This document shows, in pieces, positions 26,802 to 35,986 of a stretch of 64,000 nt of DNA. The stretch spans positions 1,694,169-1,758,168 of the forward strand of contig NZ_HG326652.1 in assembly GCF_000308295.2 (NCBI RefSeq), given 5' to 3'. Position 1 is the first letter of the stretch; each line of letters begins with the position of its first letter. The notes below the pieces were generated by a model. It made no database searches and was not told where the DNA came from. It saw only the letters and a program-made list of their open reading frames with translations. The stretch is from Afipia birgiae 34632. GTDB taxonomy: Bacteria; Pseudomonadota; Alphaproteobacteria; Rhizobiales; Xanthobacteraceae. Made by a program: the position numbers and the translations under genes.

Positions 26802-27953
26802 TCAATTTCCAGCGATTGTCTTGAATTTTCCGCCAGATACTTGAATGGTCTTGAGAGAATCTTTTCCGAATCCCTCGTGGTCGTCCTTCGTATAGCAGAT
26901 GCGGCCATCGAGATACGGACTGTCCGACGTACACACGCTCTCAAGCGCATCACGAATCGAGTCACCCGTCACGGGGCCCTTGATCTTCTTCAACGCATCG
27001 AACAATGCGGTTGCCGCTGCCGTCGTCAGAAGTTCGCCGAAGCCCGCCGGGGTCTTTCCGTTCGAGCGCAACAGCGTATCGAGCGCCTTCAGCTTGGGCG
27101 ACGGATCGTCCCAGTTTGCGATCGACACCATCATCACGCCATTGGCGGCGTCGCCCGCTGCGTCGATGAAGGACCGCTGCACCAGCGCGCCTGCGGCAAC
27201 GACTGGAGCGGAAAGACCGACCTGCTTGGCGGCACGCATGAACGATGCGCCCATCACCGGAGACGAAGTCCACAGCAGTACGGCATCCGGATTGGAATTG
27301 CGGATTTTGGCCGCCGCAGCCGTCAGATCGACCGTGTTCCCTGGAGCGCTGACCGACGAGACGATCTCGACATTCTTCTCGCCAGCAAGTTTTGTGGCGT
27401 AGGTCGAGGAATTCTTGCCGTAGGCATCCTCCTGATACATGATCGCAACGCGCTTGTATCCGGCCTTGAAGATGCCGAGTTCCATCGCGCCAGCGACAAG
27501 CATCTCGTCATGCGTGCATGTGCGGAATATCCACGGGAAATATCCACTCGTCTTGGATGTGACCGGGATCGCACCCACCGGCGCCAGAACCGGAACATGG
27601 GCCGCGGCGGCAATCGGCATCAAGGCAAGTGCGCTCGATCCGATCGTCGGCCCGACGATCGCCTGCACCTTTTCCTGCTGGATCAGCTTGGTGGCACCGC
27701 GCGCCGCCTCGGTCGGGTTGGTCTGCTCATCGTAGTAGACCAGATCAATCTTCCGCGTTCCCGCTTCAGCGTTGTGCTTCTCGACGAGAAGTTTGAGAGC
27801 ATCTCGCTCGGGAATTCCGAAAGCCGCCGCTGGTCCGTTCAAGCTCAGGATCACGCCGACCTTGACGGGATCGTCAGCCCGCGCCGGCGCCTGGAACATA
27901 GCCGCCGCCATCGTCGCAGCAATAGTTGTTTTCACTAGTGTCCTGAATTTCAT
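26802..27953 (-). CDS. livK: Branched-chain amino-acid-type ABC transporter substrate-binding protein
   Basis: A 383-residue periplasmic type I binding protein with an N-terminal Sec signal (KTTIAATMAAAMFQAPARAD). The Peripla_BP_6/LivK fold is evident in VKVGVILSLNGPAAAFG, VQAIVGPTIGSSALALMPIA and AIMYQEDAYGKN. The ATG at 27953 has GGGAGGAG about ten bases upstream. LivK-type proteins in such clusters bind amino acids, amides, aromatic acids or dicarboxylates. The ligand here is unknown but is probably fed to the co-transcribed 2-oxoacid and acyl-CoA enzymes. It is the last transporter gene of the operon. Confidence 0.92.
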   Translation of the reverse strand: MKFRTLVKTTIAATMAAAMFQAPARADDPVKVGVILSLNGPAAAFGIPERDALKLLVEKHNAEAGTRKIDLVYYDEQTNPTEAARGATKLIQQEKVQAIVGPTIGSSALALMPIAAAAHVPVLAPVGAIPVTSKTSGYFPWIFRTCTHDEMLVAGAMELGIFKAGYKRVAIMYQEDAYGKNSSTYATKLAGEKNVEIVSSVSAPGNTVDLTAAAAKIRNSNPDAVLLWTSSPVMGASFMRAAKQVGLSAPVVAAGALVQRSFIDAAGDAANGVMMVSIANWDDPSPKLKALDTLLRSNGKTPAGFGELLTTAAATALFDALKKIKGPVTGDSIRDALESVCTSDSPYLDGRICYTKDDHEGFGKDSLKTIQVSGGKFKTIAGN

Positions 27954-27979
27954 TCTGTAACTCCTCCCTTTCATGGTTC

Positions 27980-28711
27980 CTACTCGCTCAGGAATGCATC
28001 GAGCATGTCGCTTCTTTCGCTCAGATCTGCTCCATCGCCTTCCGCACGGCGCTCACCATGCGAAAGGACGAAATATCGGTCCGCGATTTGGGCAGCGAAT
28101 GGCAGGTTCTGCTCTGCGACCAGAAGTGCGAGGCCCTCCTTCCTGAGCGCCTCGAACGCACGCTGCAGGTGATCGAACATCACCGGCGCGAGTCCCTGAG
28201 ACGGTTCATCTAGAAGGAGAATTGAAGGTTCGCGACCAAGCGCCATGGCGATCGCAAGCATCTGCTGTTCGCCTCCACTGAGCGAACCGGCGGATGCTGC
28301 ACGGCGCTCATGCAGAATCGGAAACAGATCGAACAGATGTTGACGCACGCTCGGGCGGCGGTCGCGCTTCGACAGGCGCAAACCGATCTCGATATTTTCC
28401 TCAACGCTCATCTGCGCGAACACATTCCCGCGCCGCTCGGGAACAAAGGCAAGACCGGTCGCCGCCCGCACCGGTGCCGGCAAATGACCGATTTGACGAC
28501 CACTCAGCGTCACCTCGCCGCGGGACCGCACGCTTCCCGCGAGCGCGCCGAGAAGGCTGCTCTTGCCCGCACCATTTGCGCCGAGCACAACACACAGCTC
28601 GCCCGATGATACGGTGACATTGACGCTAAACACGACCTCAATGCTTCCATGAAAGGCATGGATCGACTTCGCGACCAGGGTTTCGCCCGAAGCGCGCACC
28701 GATTCAGCCAT
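27980..28711 (-). CDS. livF: LivF-like ABC transporter ATPase
   Basis: A 243-residue ATPase with Walker A GANGAGKSS, signature LSGGEQQMLAIAMAL, Walker B LLLDEPSQGL and a switch histidine replaced in the usual LivF manner (LLVAEQNLPF). It pairs with LivG to energise the LivHM permease. The start at 28711 overlaps the end of livG by eight bases. Longer upstream starts would overlap livG heavily and are not conserved. Confidence 0.93.
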   Translation of the reverse strand: MAESVRASGETLVAKSIHAFHGSIEVVFSVNVTVSSGELCVVLGANGAGKSSLLGALAGSVRSRGEVTLSGRQIGHLPAPVRAATGLAFVPERRGNVFAQMSVEENIEIGLRLSKRDRRPSVRQHLFDLFPILHERRAASAGSLSGGEQQMLAIAMALGREPSILLLDEPSQGLAPVMFDHLQRAFEALRKEGLALLVAEQNLPFAAQIADRYFVLSHGERRAEGDGADLSERSDMLDAFLSE

Positions 28712-29489
28712 CTGCCGTCTCTCGATGCTTGGCATGCGACGTTCCAAGATAGGCATCGACAAATGCCTGACTCTCCAGAAGATCCTGCGCTTGGCCTTCC
28801 AGCAGGATCGAACCCCGATCGAGCACGATGATGTTGTCCGAAAGGGCGCGGACCATCGCAAAATTATGCTCGACGAGAAGAATTCCGACGCCAGACTTGG
28901 CGACGCGGCGAATTTCCTCGCTCAGCAGATGTTGTTCGTCCCTGCTGAGGCCTGCAGCCGGTTCGTCCAGCAACAGATACTTCGGCTCGTTGGCGATCGC
29001 GCGTGCCACTTCCACAAGCCGGACCTGTCCCATCGGCAGTTCGCCAAGGGCCATATGCCTTAGAGACGACAGACGGAAGTCCGCGAGCACTTTTTCCCCA
29101 CGCTCCCGGAATGTGTCTTCTTCTTTTTCGGCGGTTGGCAGCCGCAGCAGCGTCGACAAAAATCCGGCGCGCACCTGCGGATAGAATCCGCACAGGACGG
29201 CCTCTTCGACTCTCACATGCGGATCGAAGCGTGGAGTCTGGAATGTGCGCGCGATTCCGGCTGAGATGCGCCGGTGCGTGGGAACGCCCTCCAGATTCCA
29301 TCCATCAACGGAGACGGAGCCGGATACGGGAATGACCATGCCGGTAATAGTGTTGAACAGCGTGCTCTTGCCCGAACCGTTGGGTCCGATCACCGTCACG
29401 ATGCGACCCGGCTCGATGGTGGCGGAAACGCCGTTCAGCGCGACGACGCCGCCAAAACGCACGCTGGCATTCGATACTTCAATTGTCAT
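28704..29489 (-). CDS. livG: LivG-like ABC transporter ATPase
   Basis: A 261-residue ATPase: Walker A GPNGSGKST, signature-like ELPMGQVRLVEVARAI, Walker B YLLLDEPAAGL, and switch LLVEHNFAMVRAL. The signature is LPMGQ rather than the commoner LSYGQ, a modest deviation. It overlaps livM by eleven bases and livF by eight. The tight packing supports one transcript and a stoichiometric complex. Confidence 0.93.
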   Translation of the reverse strand: MTIEVSNASVRFGGVVALNGVSATIEPGRIVTVIGPNGSGKSTLFNTITGMVIPVSGSVSVDGWNLEGVPTHRRISAGIARTFQTPRFDPHVRVEEAVLCGFYPQVRAGFLSTLLRLPTAEKEEDTFRERGEKVLADFRLSSLRHMALGELPMGQVRLVEVARAIANEPKYLLLDEPAAGLSRDEQHLLSEEIRRVAKSGVGILLVEHNFAMVRALSDNIIVLDRGSILLEGQAQDLLESQAFVDAYLGTSHAKHRETADG

Positions 29490-30420
29490 TGCGGCCTCGC
29501 TTCAGGCTGGGTAACCGCAAACCGAGCAGGCCGCTGGGCGCGAGAACGAGCGTCAGAACGAGCGCCGCGCCGAAAAACATTCCCTGGGTTTCCGCAGCCG
29601 GCAGATACAACGTCACAAGGAGAAGAATCGTCGCGCCTACGATGGGGCCAAGGAAAGCCTGCGCACCGCCGACAACCGCCATCAGCAGCGCCTGAATGGA
29701 AACATGCGTGGCGAGAGAGTCCGGACCAATGAACGTCAGGTGATGCGCGTAAAGCCAACCTGCTATGCCCGCCAGCGCCGCCGACAGGGAGAACATCAGC
29801 GCAAGCACATGCGGAACATTCGCGCCATCGGCCGAAGCCCGCAGTTGATCGTGACGAGCGGTCCGAACAGCTCGCCCCGTCGCCGAATCCATCAGATTGA
29901 CATACAAGGCCATCACGACCAGCACAGCGCCCCACGCGAGGAAGTGCATGCTCTGCGCATCAGGCGCGAGCGACAACCGGGGAATGCCGGACAATCCGAT
30001 ATAGCCGCCGGTGAAATCACCACCCTCGCGAACGCCCAGTTCGATCAGACTGCTGATGAGAAGCGTGGCGATCGATAGCGGCAAGGGCGACAGCCGCACC
30101 AACGATCGCGCGATGAGATAAGCAAGCAGAACCGGAACAACGATCGCTGTGATCAGGCCAAGCCACGGCGACAACCCGAAACGCGTGGTCAGGATTCCCG
30201 TTCCAAACGCACCGAGGGAAGCAAAAGCCGCCGTCGCCATGGAGAGAATACCGGCCTGTCCGTAGGCCAGACCGACCGACAGCGCCATCAACGAAAAAAT
30301 CGCGATCAGGATCGAGTTGTCGAGCCAGAACGGACGGCTGATGACGACGAATGAAACCGGTACGAGGATAGTAGCGAGAACAAGTGTCGATCGTTGACGG
30401 CGAAGCAATGATCCGATCAT
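29479..30420 (-). CDS. livM: LivM-like ABC transporter permease
   Basis: A 313-residue inner-membrane permease with about nine hydrophobic helices and the BPD_transp_2 features AYGQAGILSMATAAFASLGA and FSLSAALAGIAGWLYAHHLT. It forms the transmembrane channel with LivH. It overlaps livH by four bases (ATGA at 30417-30420). Nothing looks damaged. Confidence 0.92.
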   Translation of the reverse strand: MIGSLLRRQRSTLVLATILVPVSFVVISRPFWLDNSILIAIFSLMALSVGLAYGQAGILSMATAAFASLGAFGTGILTTRFGLSPWLGLITAIVVPVLLAYLIARSLVRLSPLPLSIATLLISSLIELGVREGGDFTGGYIGLSGIPRLSLAPDAQSMHFLAWGAVLVVMALYVNLMDSATGRAVRTARHDQLRASADGANVPHVLALMFSLSAALAGIAGWLYAHHLTFIGPDSLATHVSIQALLMAVVGGAQAFLGPIVGATILLLVTLYLPAAETQGMFFGAALVLTLVLAPSGLLGLRLPSLKRGRNDN

Positions 30421-31274
30421 GCGCGGCCTCCAGCCGGATGACCGACATTGGCTCTACCAAGAGTCAGAACAACCAGAATGAAAATAAGTGGTGCCGCCGT
30501 GCCGAGGCCGGAGGGAAGATAGCCGGTGCAGAGCGCTTCCACCGCGCCGATGGCGACACCGCCGAGAAAGCCGCGCAGCGGACTATGCATTCCAAGGATC
30601 GTGGCGGCGCCAAAGCCTGTGATCGTCAGGCTGAGGCCCGCGCTGTAGCTTGTGCCGGTTGAATAGAGGATCAGAACTCCGGCGATACCAGCGAGCAATC
30701 CGCCAATCATGTAGGTTGCTACGGCAACCCGACGGAAACGGATTCCCGCAAGCTCCGCCGCTGCGGGATTAGCCGCACAAGCGCGCATATCCCGGCCATA
30801 TGGCGTATAGTTCAGCCAGATGAAAAGCACTGAAAGAAGCACAATCGCAATCGCCACATTGATCGCCGCCTGCGGGCTGACATGGATGAACCCGAGTTTC
30901 CAGAACGACTGGAATGGCTGGCGGATCATCGGATTCTGGCCATACATGGTGAGAACCAGCGATTCCAGAAATGTCGACAAGCCGAATGTCATCAGAACAA
31001 TGGTCAGCGGATCCTTGCGGCGCGCAGCGCCCGCGTGTTGCGCAAGAAGCGCAATGACAAACGACGCGGCGACCGTCGAAAGCAGGCCGAGCGTGATACC
31101 CAGAACCGGCTCGAACATCGCCGCCATCGCCGCCGCGAGAACGGCGTATGCCCCGACGGAAAGATCGACAGTGTCCGTGGTGATGAAAAGCAGGCTGATC
31201 GGAAACGCCAGGAGACCATAGGTGGCCCCGAGAAGCGCGCCGCGCATCAGAAATTCGAGAATCTCCGCTATCAT
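30417..31274 (-). CDS. livH: LivH-like ABC transporter permease
   Basis: A 285-residue permease beginning MIAEILEFLMRGALLGATYG, with the LivH-type segments FITTDTVDLSVGAYAVLAAA, GFGAATILGMHSPLRGFLGG and IGGLLAGIAGVLILY. The start at 31274 overlaps the stop of the upstream oxidoreductase gene by four bases (ATGA), so transport and catabolism are translationally coupled. Longer upstream frames read through the oxidoreductase gene and are spurious. Confidence 0.93.
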   Translation of the reverse strand: MIAEILEFLMRGALLGATYGLLAFPISLLFITTDTVDLSVGAYAVLAAAMAAMFEPVLGITLGLLSTVAASFVIALLAQHAGAARRKDPLTIVLMTFGLSTFLESLVLTMYGQNPMIRQPFQSFWKLGFIHVSPQAAINVAIAIVLLSVLFIWLNYTPYGRDMRACAANPAAAELAGIRFRRVAVATYMIGGLLAGIAGVLILYSTGTSYSAGLSLTITGFGAATILGMHSPLRGFLGGVAIGAVEALCTGYLPSGLGTAAPLIFILVVLTLGRANVGHPAGGRA

Positions 31275-34200
31275 GCCGCCCCCACAAGCTGCAACTGACG
31301 CCCCGCCGCAAAACGCTCCCACAACTCTGCACGCCTTGTTTCTGTCGCCTTTGCCGTACGCTCCCGCACATGGCCATATCCGCGCAGATGTTCCGGCAGA
31401 GATGCGATCTCGATCGCGGCGGCGTGCTTCTCCTCGCTGAGACCGTTGAGCAACCGCTCGATATCGGCCTCGTACTGCGCGATTTCCTTCAGCGCGAGGC
31501 GGCGCTCGTCGGAGCGCGCAAAGGGATCGAGAACGCTGCCACGAAGGAAACGCAGGCTGGAAAGAACGCGAAACACCGGCAGGACCCATGCACCGATCTC
31601 GGTCTTGGCCGGCACACCCGTGGTCTCATCTCGACGCTCGAATGGCCCTGCGCCCAGATGAAAACGCAGCCGGAAATCGCCGTCGAACGTTTCCTCTAGT
31701 CCGCGCCGGAAGGCTGGCGCGGAGTAAAGCCGCGCCACCTCGAACTCATCCTTGTAGGCAAGGAGCTTGTAATAATAGCGCGCCACAGCCATCGACAGAT
31801 CGTCGCCCAGTCCAAGCCGCCGCTCTCCTTCGACTACACGCATGACAAGGTTGCGATAGCGATCGGCATATGCAGCGTTCTGATAGCCGGTCAGATCGGC
31901 GCAACGTCGCTTCAGTATGTCCTCCAGCGCATCCCGTCGTGGCGCGACCATCGCATCGCTTGCATCGACATGCGGCGCGGTCGGCAATTTCGACATGTCG
32001 TGCGCGGCAAGCCGTCCCCATGCAAAGCTTGCCATGTTGAGTTTCACGGCTGCCCCATTGAGCTGGATCGCCTGTTCGATGGATGCACGCGAAATCGGAA
32101 TCCATCCGCTCTGCCAAGCGTAACCCAGAAGCAGCATGTTGGCTCCAATCGGATCGCCAACCAGCACGCGCGCAAGATCGGCAGCGCGAATGGCGCGCGC
32201 TTCGTGTGACACTGCGGCGACCCGATCGACCAGCGCATCGCCATCGACATGCCAGTCCGGATTGTCGGTGAAATCACGCGTCGGACTCACCTCGGCGCCA
32301 AGAATCGCGCGCGTGCGCGTCGGCTCCATCTTCTCGATGGCCTCCTGCGACGCGGCAACGATCAGATCGCAACCGATGACGATATCCGCCTCGCCCTCCG
32401 CCAGACGATAGCTGTGCAACTGGGCCCTTTCGCGCGCGAGCCGGATATGTGACATCACCGCCCCGTACTTCTGGGCGAGACCCGTGAGATCGAGCGTTGC
32501 GGCATGGATGCCATCGAGATGACCCGCCATGCCGATGATGGCGCCAAGCGTGATCACGCCCGTGCCGCCAATGCCGGTCACCAGCATTCCGATCGCACGC
32601 TCAAGCGGCGGCAATTGCGGCTCCGGCAGCGAGCTTGTGTCCGGAATCACCAGATCCTTGACTGCGGGCTTGCGAACCTTGCCCCCGACAACCGTCACGA
32701 AGCTCGGACAGAAGCCTTTCACGCATGACAGATCGGTGTTGCAGGACGCCTGATTGATGCGTCGCTTGCGGCCGTATTCCGTCTCCAGCGGCTCGATGGA
32801 CAGGCAGTTGGACTTGTCGCCACAATCGCCGCAGCCTTCGCAAACAGCCGGGTTGATGAAACTACGCTTCTCGGATTCCGCGAACTTTCCGCGCTTGCGC
32901 AGACGGCGACGTTCAGTGGCGCACATCTGATCATAGATCAGCACGGTCACGCCGCTCTTCTCGCGTAGTTCGCGCTGCACGGCGTCGAGCCGGTCGCGAT
33001 GGTGAACGAGAATACCTCCGGGAAGCGCCTGAGCGGAATACTTTTCCGGATCGTCAGTCACGATCGATATCTGCGCCACGCCTTCAGCCAGCAGTTCGGT
33101 CGCGATCTGACGCGGCGTCAGTTCGCCCTCGATCGGCTGGCCGCCGGTCATCGACACGAAGCCGTTCAGCAGCAGCTTGTAGGTGATGGTTACTTTCGCG
33201 GCGATAGCCTGCCTGATCGCCAGGAACCCGGAATGATAGTAGGTGCCATCGCCGATATTGGCGAACATGTGTGGCGTGTCAGTGAAAGGCGACATGCCCA
33301 TCCACATCGCGCCTTCAGCACCCATATGTGCAATCGGTCCGGTGAGCATGGGATTGCGGAGCAGCGCAATCGAATGACAGCCGATGCCCGCGAGCGCGAG
33401 GCTACCATCAGGCAGCCTCGTGGACGTGCTGTGCGGGCATCCGGAACAGAAGGTCGGCGCGCGCTCGACGACAGAATTCGCGATCAGTCTAGAGAAATGA
33501 GACGACTTCGGCTCAAGGCCAAGAATCTTCCGAAGCCGTGCTGCGATGTCGTCCGGGCTCAGTTCGCCCACCATTGAAAAGGCTTCCGCACCGCGCGAAG
33601 GCGACCAGACGTTGTCGCCTTCGAACTTCCCGATGATCTTCGGCCGCGTCGCATCGTCAAACAGGATCGTCTTGATCTGGTCTTCCAGCAGCGGGCGCTT
33701 TTCTTCGATGACAAGAATGGTCTGCAGCCCGCGTGCGAAGGTGCGCACGATCTCCGGATCGAGGGGCCACACCATGCCGATCTTGAGCACGCGGATGTTG
33801 CCGACCGGATAACCGTCCGCCGCAAGGCGCTCCAGCGCCAGCCGCGTATCACCATAGGACTTTCCCGCCGAGACGATGCCGATGGTGGCATTCGGCGCAG
33901 CCACACGAATATCATTTAGATGATTAAGGCGCGCATAATCAAGTGCAGCCGGAAGCCGAAGGCCATAGAGCGCCTCCTCCTGGGACTTCGGCATGGCAAT
34001 GCGCTTGATATGCGCATCGGCCGAGACAGGCGCTGGGAGAACAATGCGCGGACTGTCCGGCCCAACAGTGACGGAACTCGTACCTTCCACCACATCGGTC
34101 ACGAGCTTCATCGAAACCCAGCAACCCGCATAGCGGCTCATCGCAATGCCATGCAGGCCGTAATCGAGAATCTCCTGCACATTCGACGGATAGATAACCG

Positions 34201-34732
34201 GGATACCTGCGGCGATCAGCGCGTAATCGGATTGATGCGCTTGCGTGGACGATTTTGCGCCGTGATCGTCGCCGGCCAGTGCGAGCACGCCGCCGAGCGG
34301 CGCCGTTCCCGCGGCGTTGGCGTGTTTCAGTGCATCACCGCTGCGATCCACGCCGGGGCCCTTGCCGTACCAGATTCCGAATACGCCGCTGACACGTGCG
34401 CCGGGAAAGTTGGCGGTTTGCTGTGTACCCCACACCGCTGTCGCGGCAAGGTCCTCGTTAATGGCGGGCTGAAAGCGGATGTTCGATTTTTTGAGTAGAT
34501 CGCCAACCTGCCAGAGTTCCATATCGAGTCTGCCGAGCGGCGAGCCGCGATAGCCCGAAATAAAGCCAGCCGTATTCAGTCCTGCGAGCGCGTCACGCGA
34601 CTGCTGCTGCAATGGCAAACGGACCAGCGCCTGATTTCCCGACAGGAAAACCTCGCCTACCTCCTGCACATATTTGTCAGCCAGCGTGATCTCGGGGCGG
34701 GCTGGCGCTGGGCTGGCATTTGCCGTTGTCAT
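31271..34732 (-). CDS. Fused indolepyruvate:ferredoxin oxidoreductase family protein
   Basis: A 1153-residue single-chain 2-oxoacid:ferredoxin oxidoreductase that oxidatively decarboxylates an aryl- or alkyl-2-oxoacid to its acyl-CoA. In order: an N-terminal POR-type TPP/pyrimidine domain (GFISGYRGSPLGRLD); a core TPP domain with CSGCPHSTSTRLPDG, AGIGCHSIALL and NIGDGTYYHSGFLAIRQA; cysteine motifs for Fe-S clusters at about 640-690 (CEGCGDCGDKSNC, CNTDLSCVKGFC); a gamma-type domain (GIGGTGVITLGAIIGMAGHL); and a C-terminal DUF6537 region. Length is normal for the bacterial fused type. In the operon it would generate an acyl-CoA for the dehydrogenase and CoA-transferases. Confidence 0.92.
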   Translation of the reverse strand: MTTANASPAPARPEITLADKYVQEVGEVFLSGNQALVRLPLQQQSRDALAGLNTAGFISGYRGSPLGRLDMELWQVGDLLKKSNIRFQPAINEDLAATAVWGTQQTANFPGARVSGVFGIWYGKGPGVDRSGDALKHANAAGTAPLGGVLALAGDDHGAKSSTQAHQSDYALIAAGIPVIYPSNVQEILDYGLHGIAMSRYAGCWVSMKLVTDVVEGTSSVTVGPDSPRIVLPAPVSADAHIKRIAMPKSQEEALYGLRLPAALDYARLNHLNDIRVAAPNATIGIVSAGKSYGDTRLALERLAADGYPVGNIRVLKIGMVWPLDPEIVRTFARGLQTILVIEEKRPLLEDQIKTILFDDATRPKIIGKFEGDNVWSPSRGAEAFSMVGELSPDDIAARLRKILGLEPKSSHFSRLIANSVVERAPTFCSGCPHSTSTRLPDGSLALAGIGCHSIALLRNPMLTGPIAHMGAEGAMWMGMSPFTDTPHMFANIGDGTYYHSGFLAIRQAIAAKVTITYKLLLNGFVSMTGGQPIEGELTPRQIATELLAEGVAQISIVTDDPEKYSAQALPGGILVHHRDRLDAVQRELREKSGVTVLIYDQMCATERRRLRKRGKFAESEKRSFINPAVCEGCGDCGDKSNCLSIEPLETEYGRKRRINQASCNTDLSCVKGFCPSFVTVVGGKVRKPAVKDLVIPDTSSLPEPQLPPLERAIGMLVTGIGGTGVITLGAIIGMAGHLDGIHAATLDLTGLAQKYGAVMSHIRLARERAQLHSYRLAEGEADIVIGCDLIVAASQEAIEKMEPTRTRAILGAEVSPTRDFTDNPDWHVDGDALVDRVAAVSHEARAIRAADLARVLVGDPIGANMLLLGYAWQSGWIPISRASIEQAIQLNGAAVKLNMASFAWGRLAAHDMSKLPTAPHVDASDAMVAPRRDALEDILKRRCADLTGYQNAAYADRYRNLVMRVVEGERRLGLGDDLSMAVARYYYKLLAYKDEFEVARLYSAPAFRRGLEETFDGDFRLRFHLGAGPFERRDETTGVPAKTEIGAWVLPVFRVLSSLRFLRGSVLDPFARSDERRLALKEIAQYEADIERLLNGLSEEKHAAAIEIASLPEHLRGYGHVRERTAKATETRRAELWERFAAGRQLQLVGAA

Positions 34733-34801
34733 GACGCGAACGTTCCAAACAGGGTTGGCGGAAGAAGCGGCCGCGCGATTTCACGCGGGCCGGCACATCA
34801 G

Positions 34802-35977
34802 TCAGATCGGCAGACCAGATGCCTTTTCGATCCGAGCCTCATCGAAGCCGTGCTCGGCGAGAACAGTGCGTGTCTGCGCGCCAAGCTTGCCCGGCGCGCG
34901 GACCGCGGGGCGCTGCGAGCGCGAGAACTTCAGCGGCTGATCGACCAGTTTCATGTCCGGCTGCCCTTCAACGGGAACCGTGACGATCAGGCGATTGTTC
35001 TCGACCTGCGGCAGCGCCAGCGTCTGCTCGAACGAGAGCACCGGCGCTGCGAGAATGCCGACCTTCTGGAGGCGCGCGACGATGTCGGCAGCCTTGAACT
35101 TGCGAAACTCCGGCGTCAGCCGCTCGACAATCTTGTCGCGGATATCGATCTGATCGTTCGCCAACGGCACATTCAGTTCAGCGCTCAGATCCGGAACGCT
35201 GAGCGCTTGGCAGACCAGTTGAAGCGGATTGTCGCGGAAGAAACCAAGCACCGTGATCCATCCGTCGGATGTCTCGACCGGGAAGTTTGGCGCCCGGTCA
35301 AACCAGCGCGTCTCATAGCCGTAGTTCAGGATCGACGCCGCCTCAAGGCTCTGCATGGCAACGGCCGCGTCGAACAGCGACGACGTGACCTTCTGGCCGA
35401 CGCCAGACTTTCCGCGCTCGATCAGCGCCAGCAGAATCCCCTGCACCAGCAGCAGGCCTGACGCGTAGTCCGTAAGTGGGACATTCAAATAGCTTGGTAC
35501 ACCACTCGCGCGTGCGTTCTTCATCGCGATGCCGGAGATCGACTGGATCACGAGATCCTGTCCCGCCATCTCGGCAAGCGGACCGGTCTCGCCAAAACCG
35601 CTCGCCGCCGCATAGATCAGACGGGGATTGATCTCCGAAAGCTCCTCATACCCGAAACCCAGCCGTTCCATGACGCCCGGCCGGTAGTTGTGCAGCACGA
35701 CGTCCGCCGTCTTGAGAAGCTCCAGCAGCGCTGCCCGTCCCTCATCATTTTTCAAATCGAGACAGACACATTCCTTGTTGCGATTCACTGCGGCGTAGTA
35801 ACCGCTCATCAGGTTGTTTTCCGCCGCGTAGAAATCGCCAAGCCGCATCGGATCGCCAACCGGCGGCCGCTCAACCTTAATGACGCGCGCGCCATAGTCC
35901 GCGAGCGTCTGGCCAGCCAGCGGTCCCTGATAGACCTCGCAAAGCTCAATGACCTTGATGCCTTCCAGAATCGACAT
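34802..35977 (-). CDS. CaiB/BaiF family CoA-transferase
   Basis: A 391-residue class III CoA-transferase. N-terminal ELCEVYQGPLAGQTLADYGA and KVERPPVGDPMR form the CoA-binding region. The catalytic Asp is D141 in MAGQDLVIQSISG. These enzymes move CoA between acids through an aspartyl-CoA intermediate. It lies 69 bp before the oxidoreductase gene and 9 bp after the acyl-CoA dehydrogenase. It lacks the GHDINY signature of the racemase-like relative at 37161, so true transferase activity is more likely here. Confidence 0.92.
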   Translation of the reverse strand: MSILEGIKVIELCEVYQGPLAGQTLADYGARVIKVERPPVGDPMRLGDFYAAENNLMSGYYAAVNRNKECVCLDLKNDEGRAALLELLKTADVVLHNYRPGVMERLGFGYEELSEINPRLIYAAASGFGETGPLAEMAGQDLVIQSISGIAMKNARASGVPSYLNVPLTDYASGLLLVQGILLALIERGKSGVGQKVTSSLFDAAVAMQSLEAASILNYGYETRWFDRAPNFPVETSDGWITVLGFFRDNPLQLVCQALSVPDLSAELNVPLANDQIDIRDKIVERLTPEFRKFKAADIVARLQKVGILAAPVLSFEQTLALPQVENNRLIVTVPVEGQPDMKLVDQPLKFSRSQRPAVRAPGKLGAQTRTVLAEHGFDEARIEKASGLPI

Positions 35978-35986
35978 GACGTTTCC

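Noticed and set aside
26841..27938. Plus-strand open frame of 365 codons
   Set aside because: Antisense of the livK-like gene; no family features.
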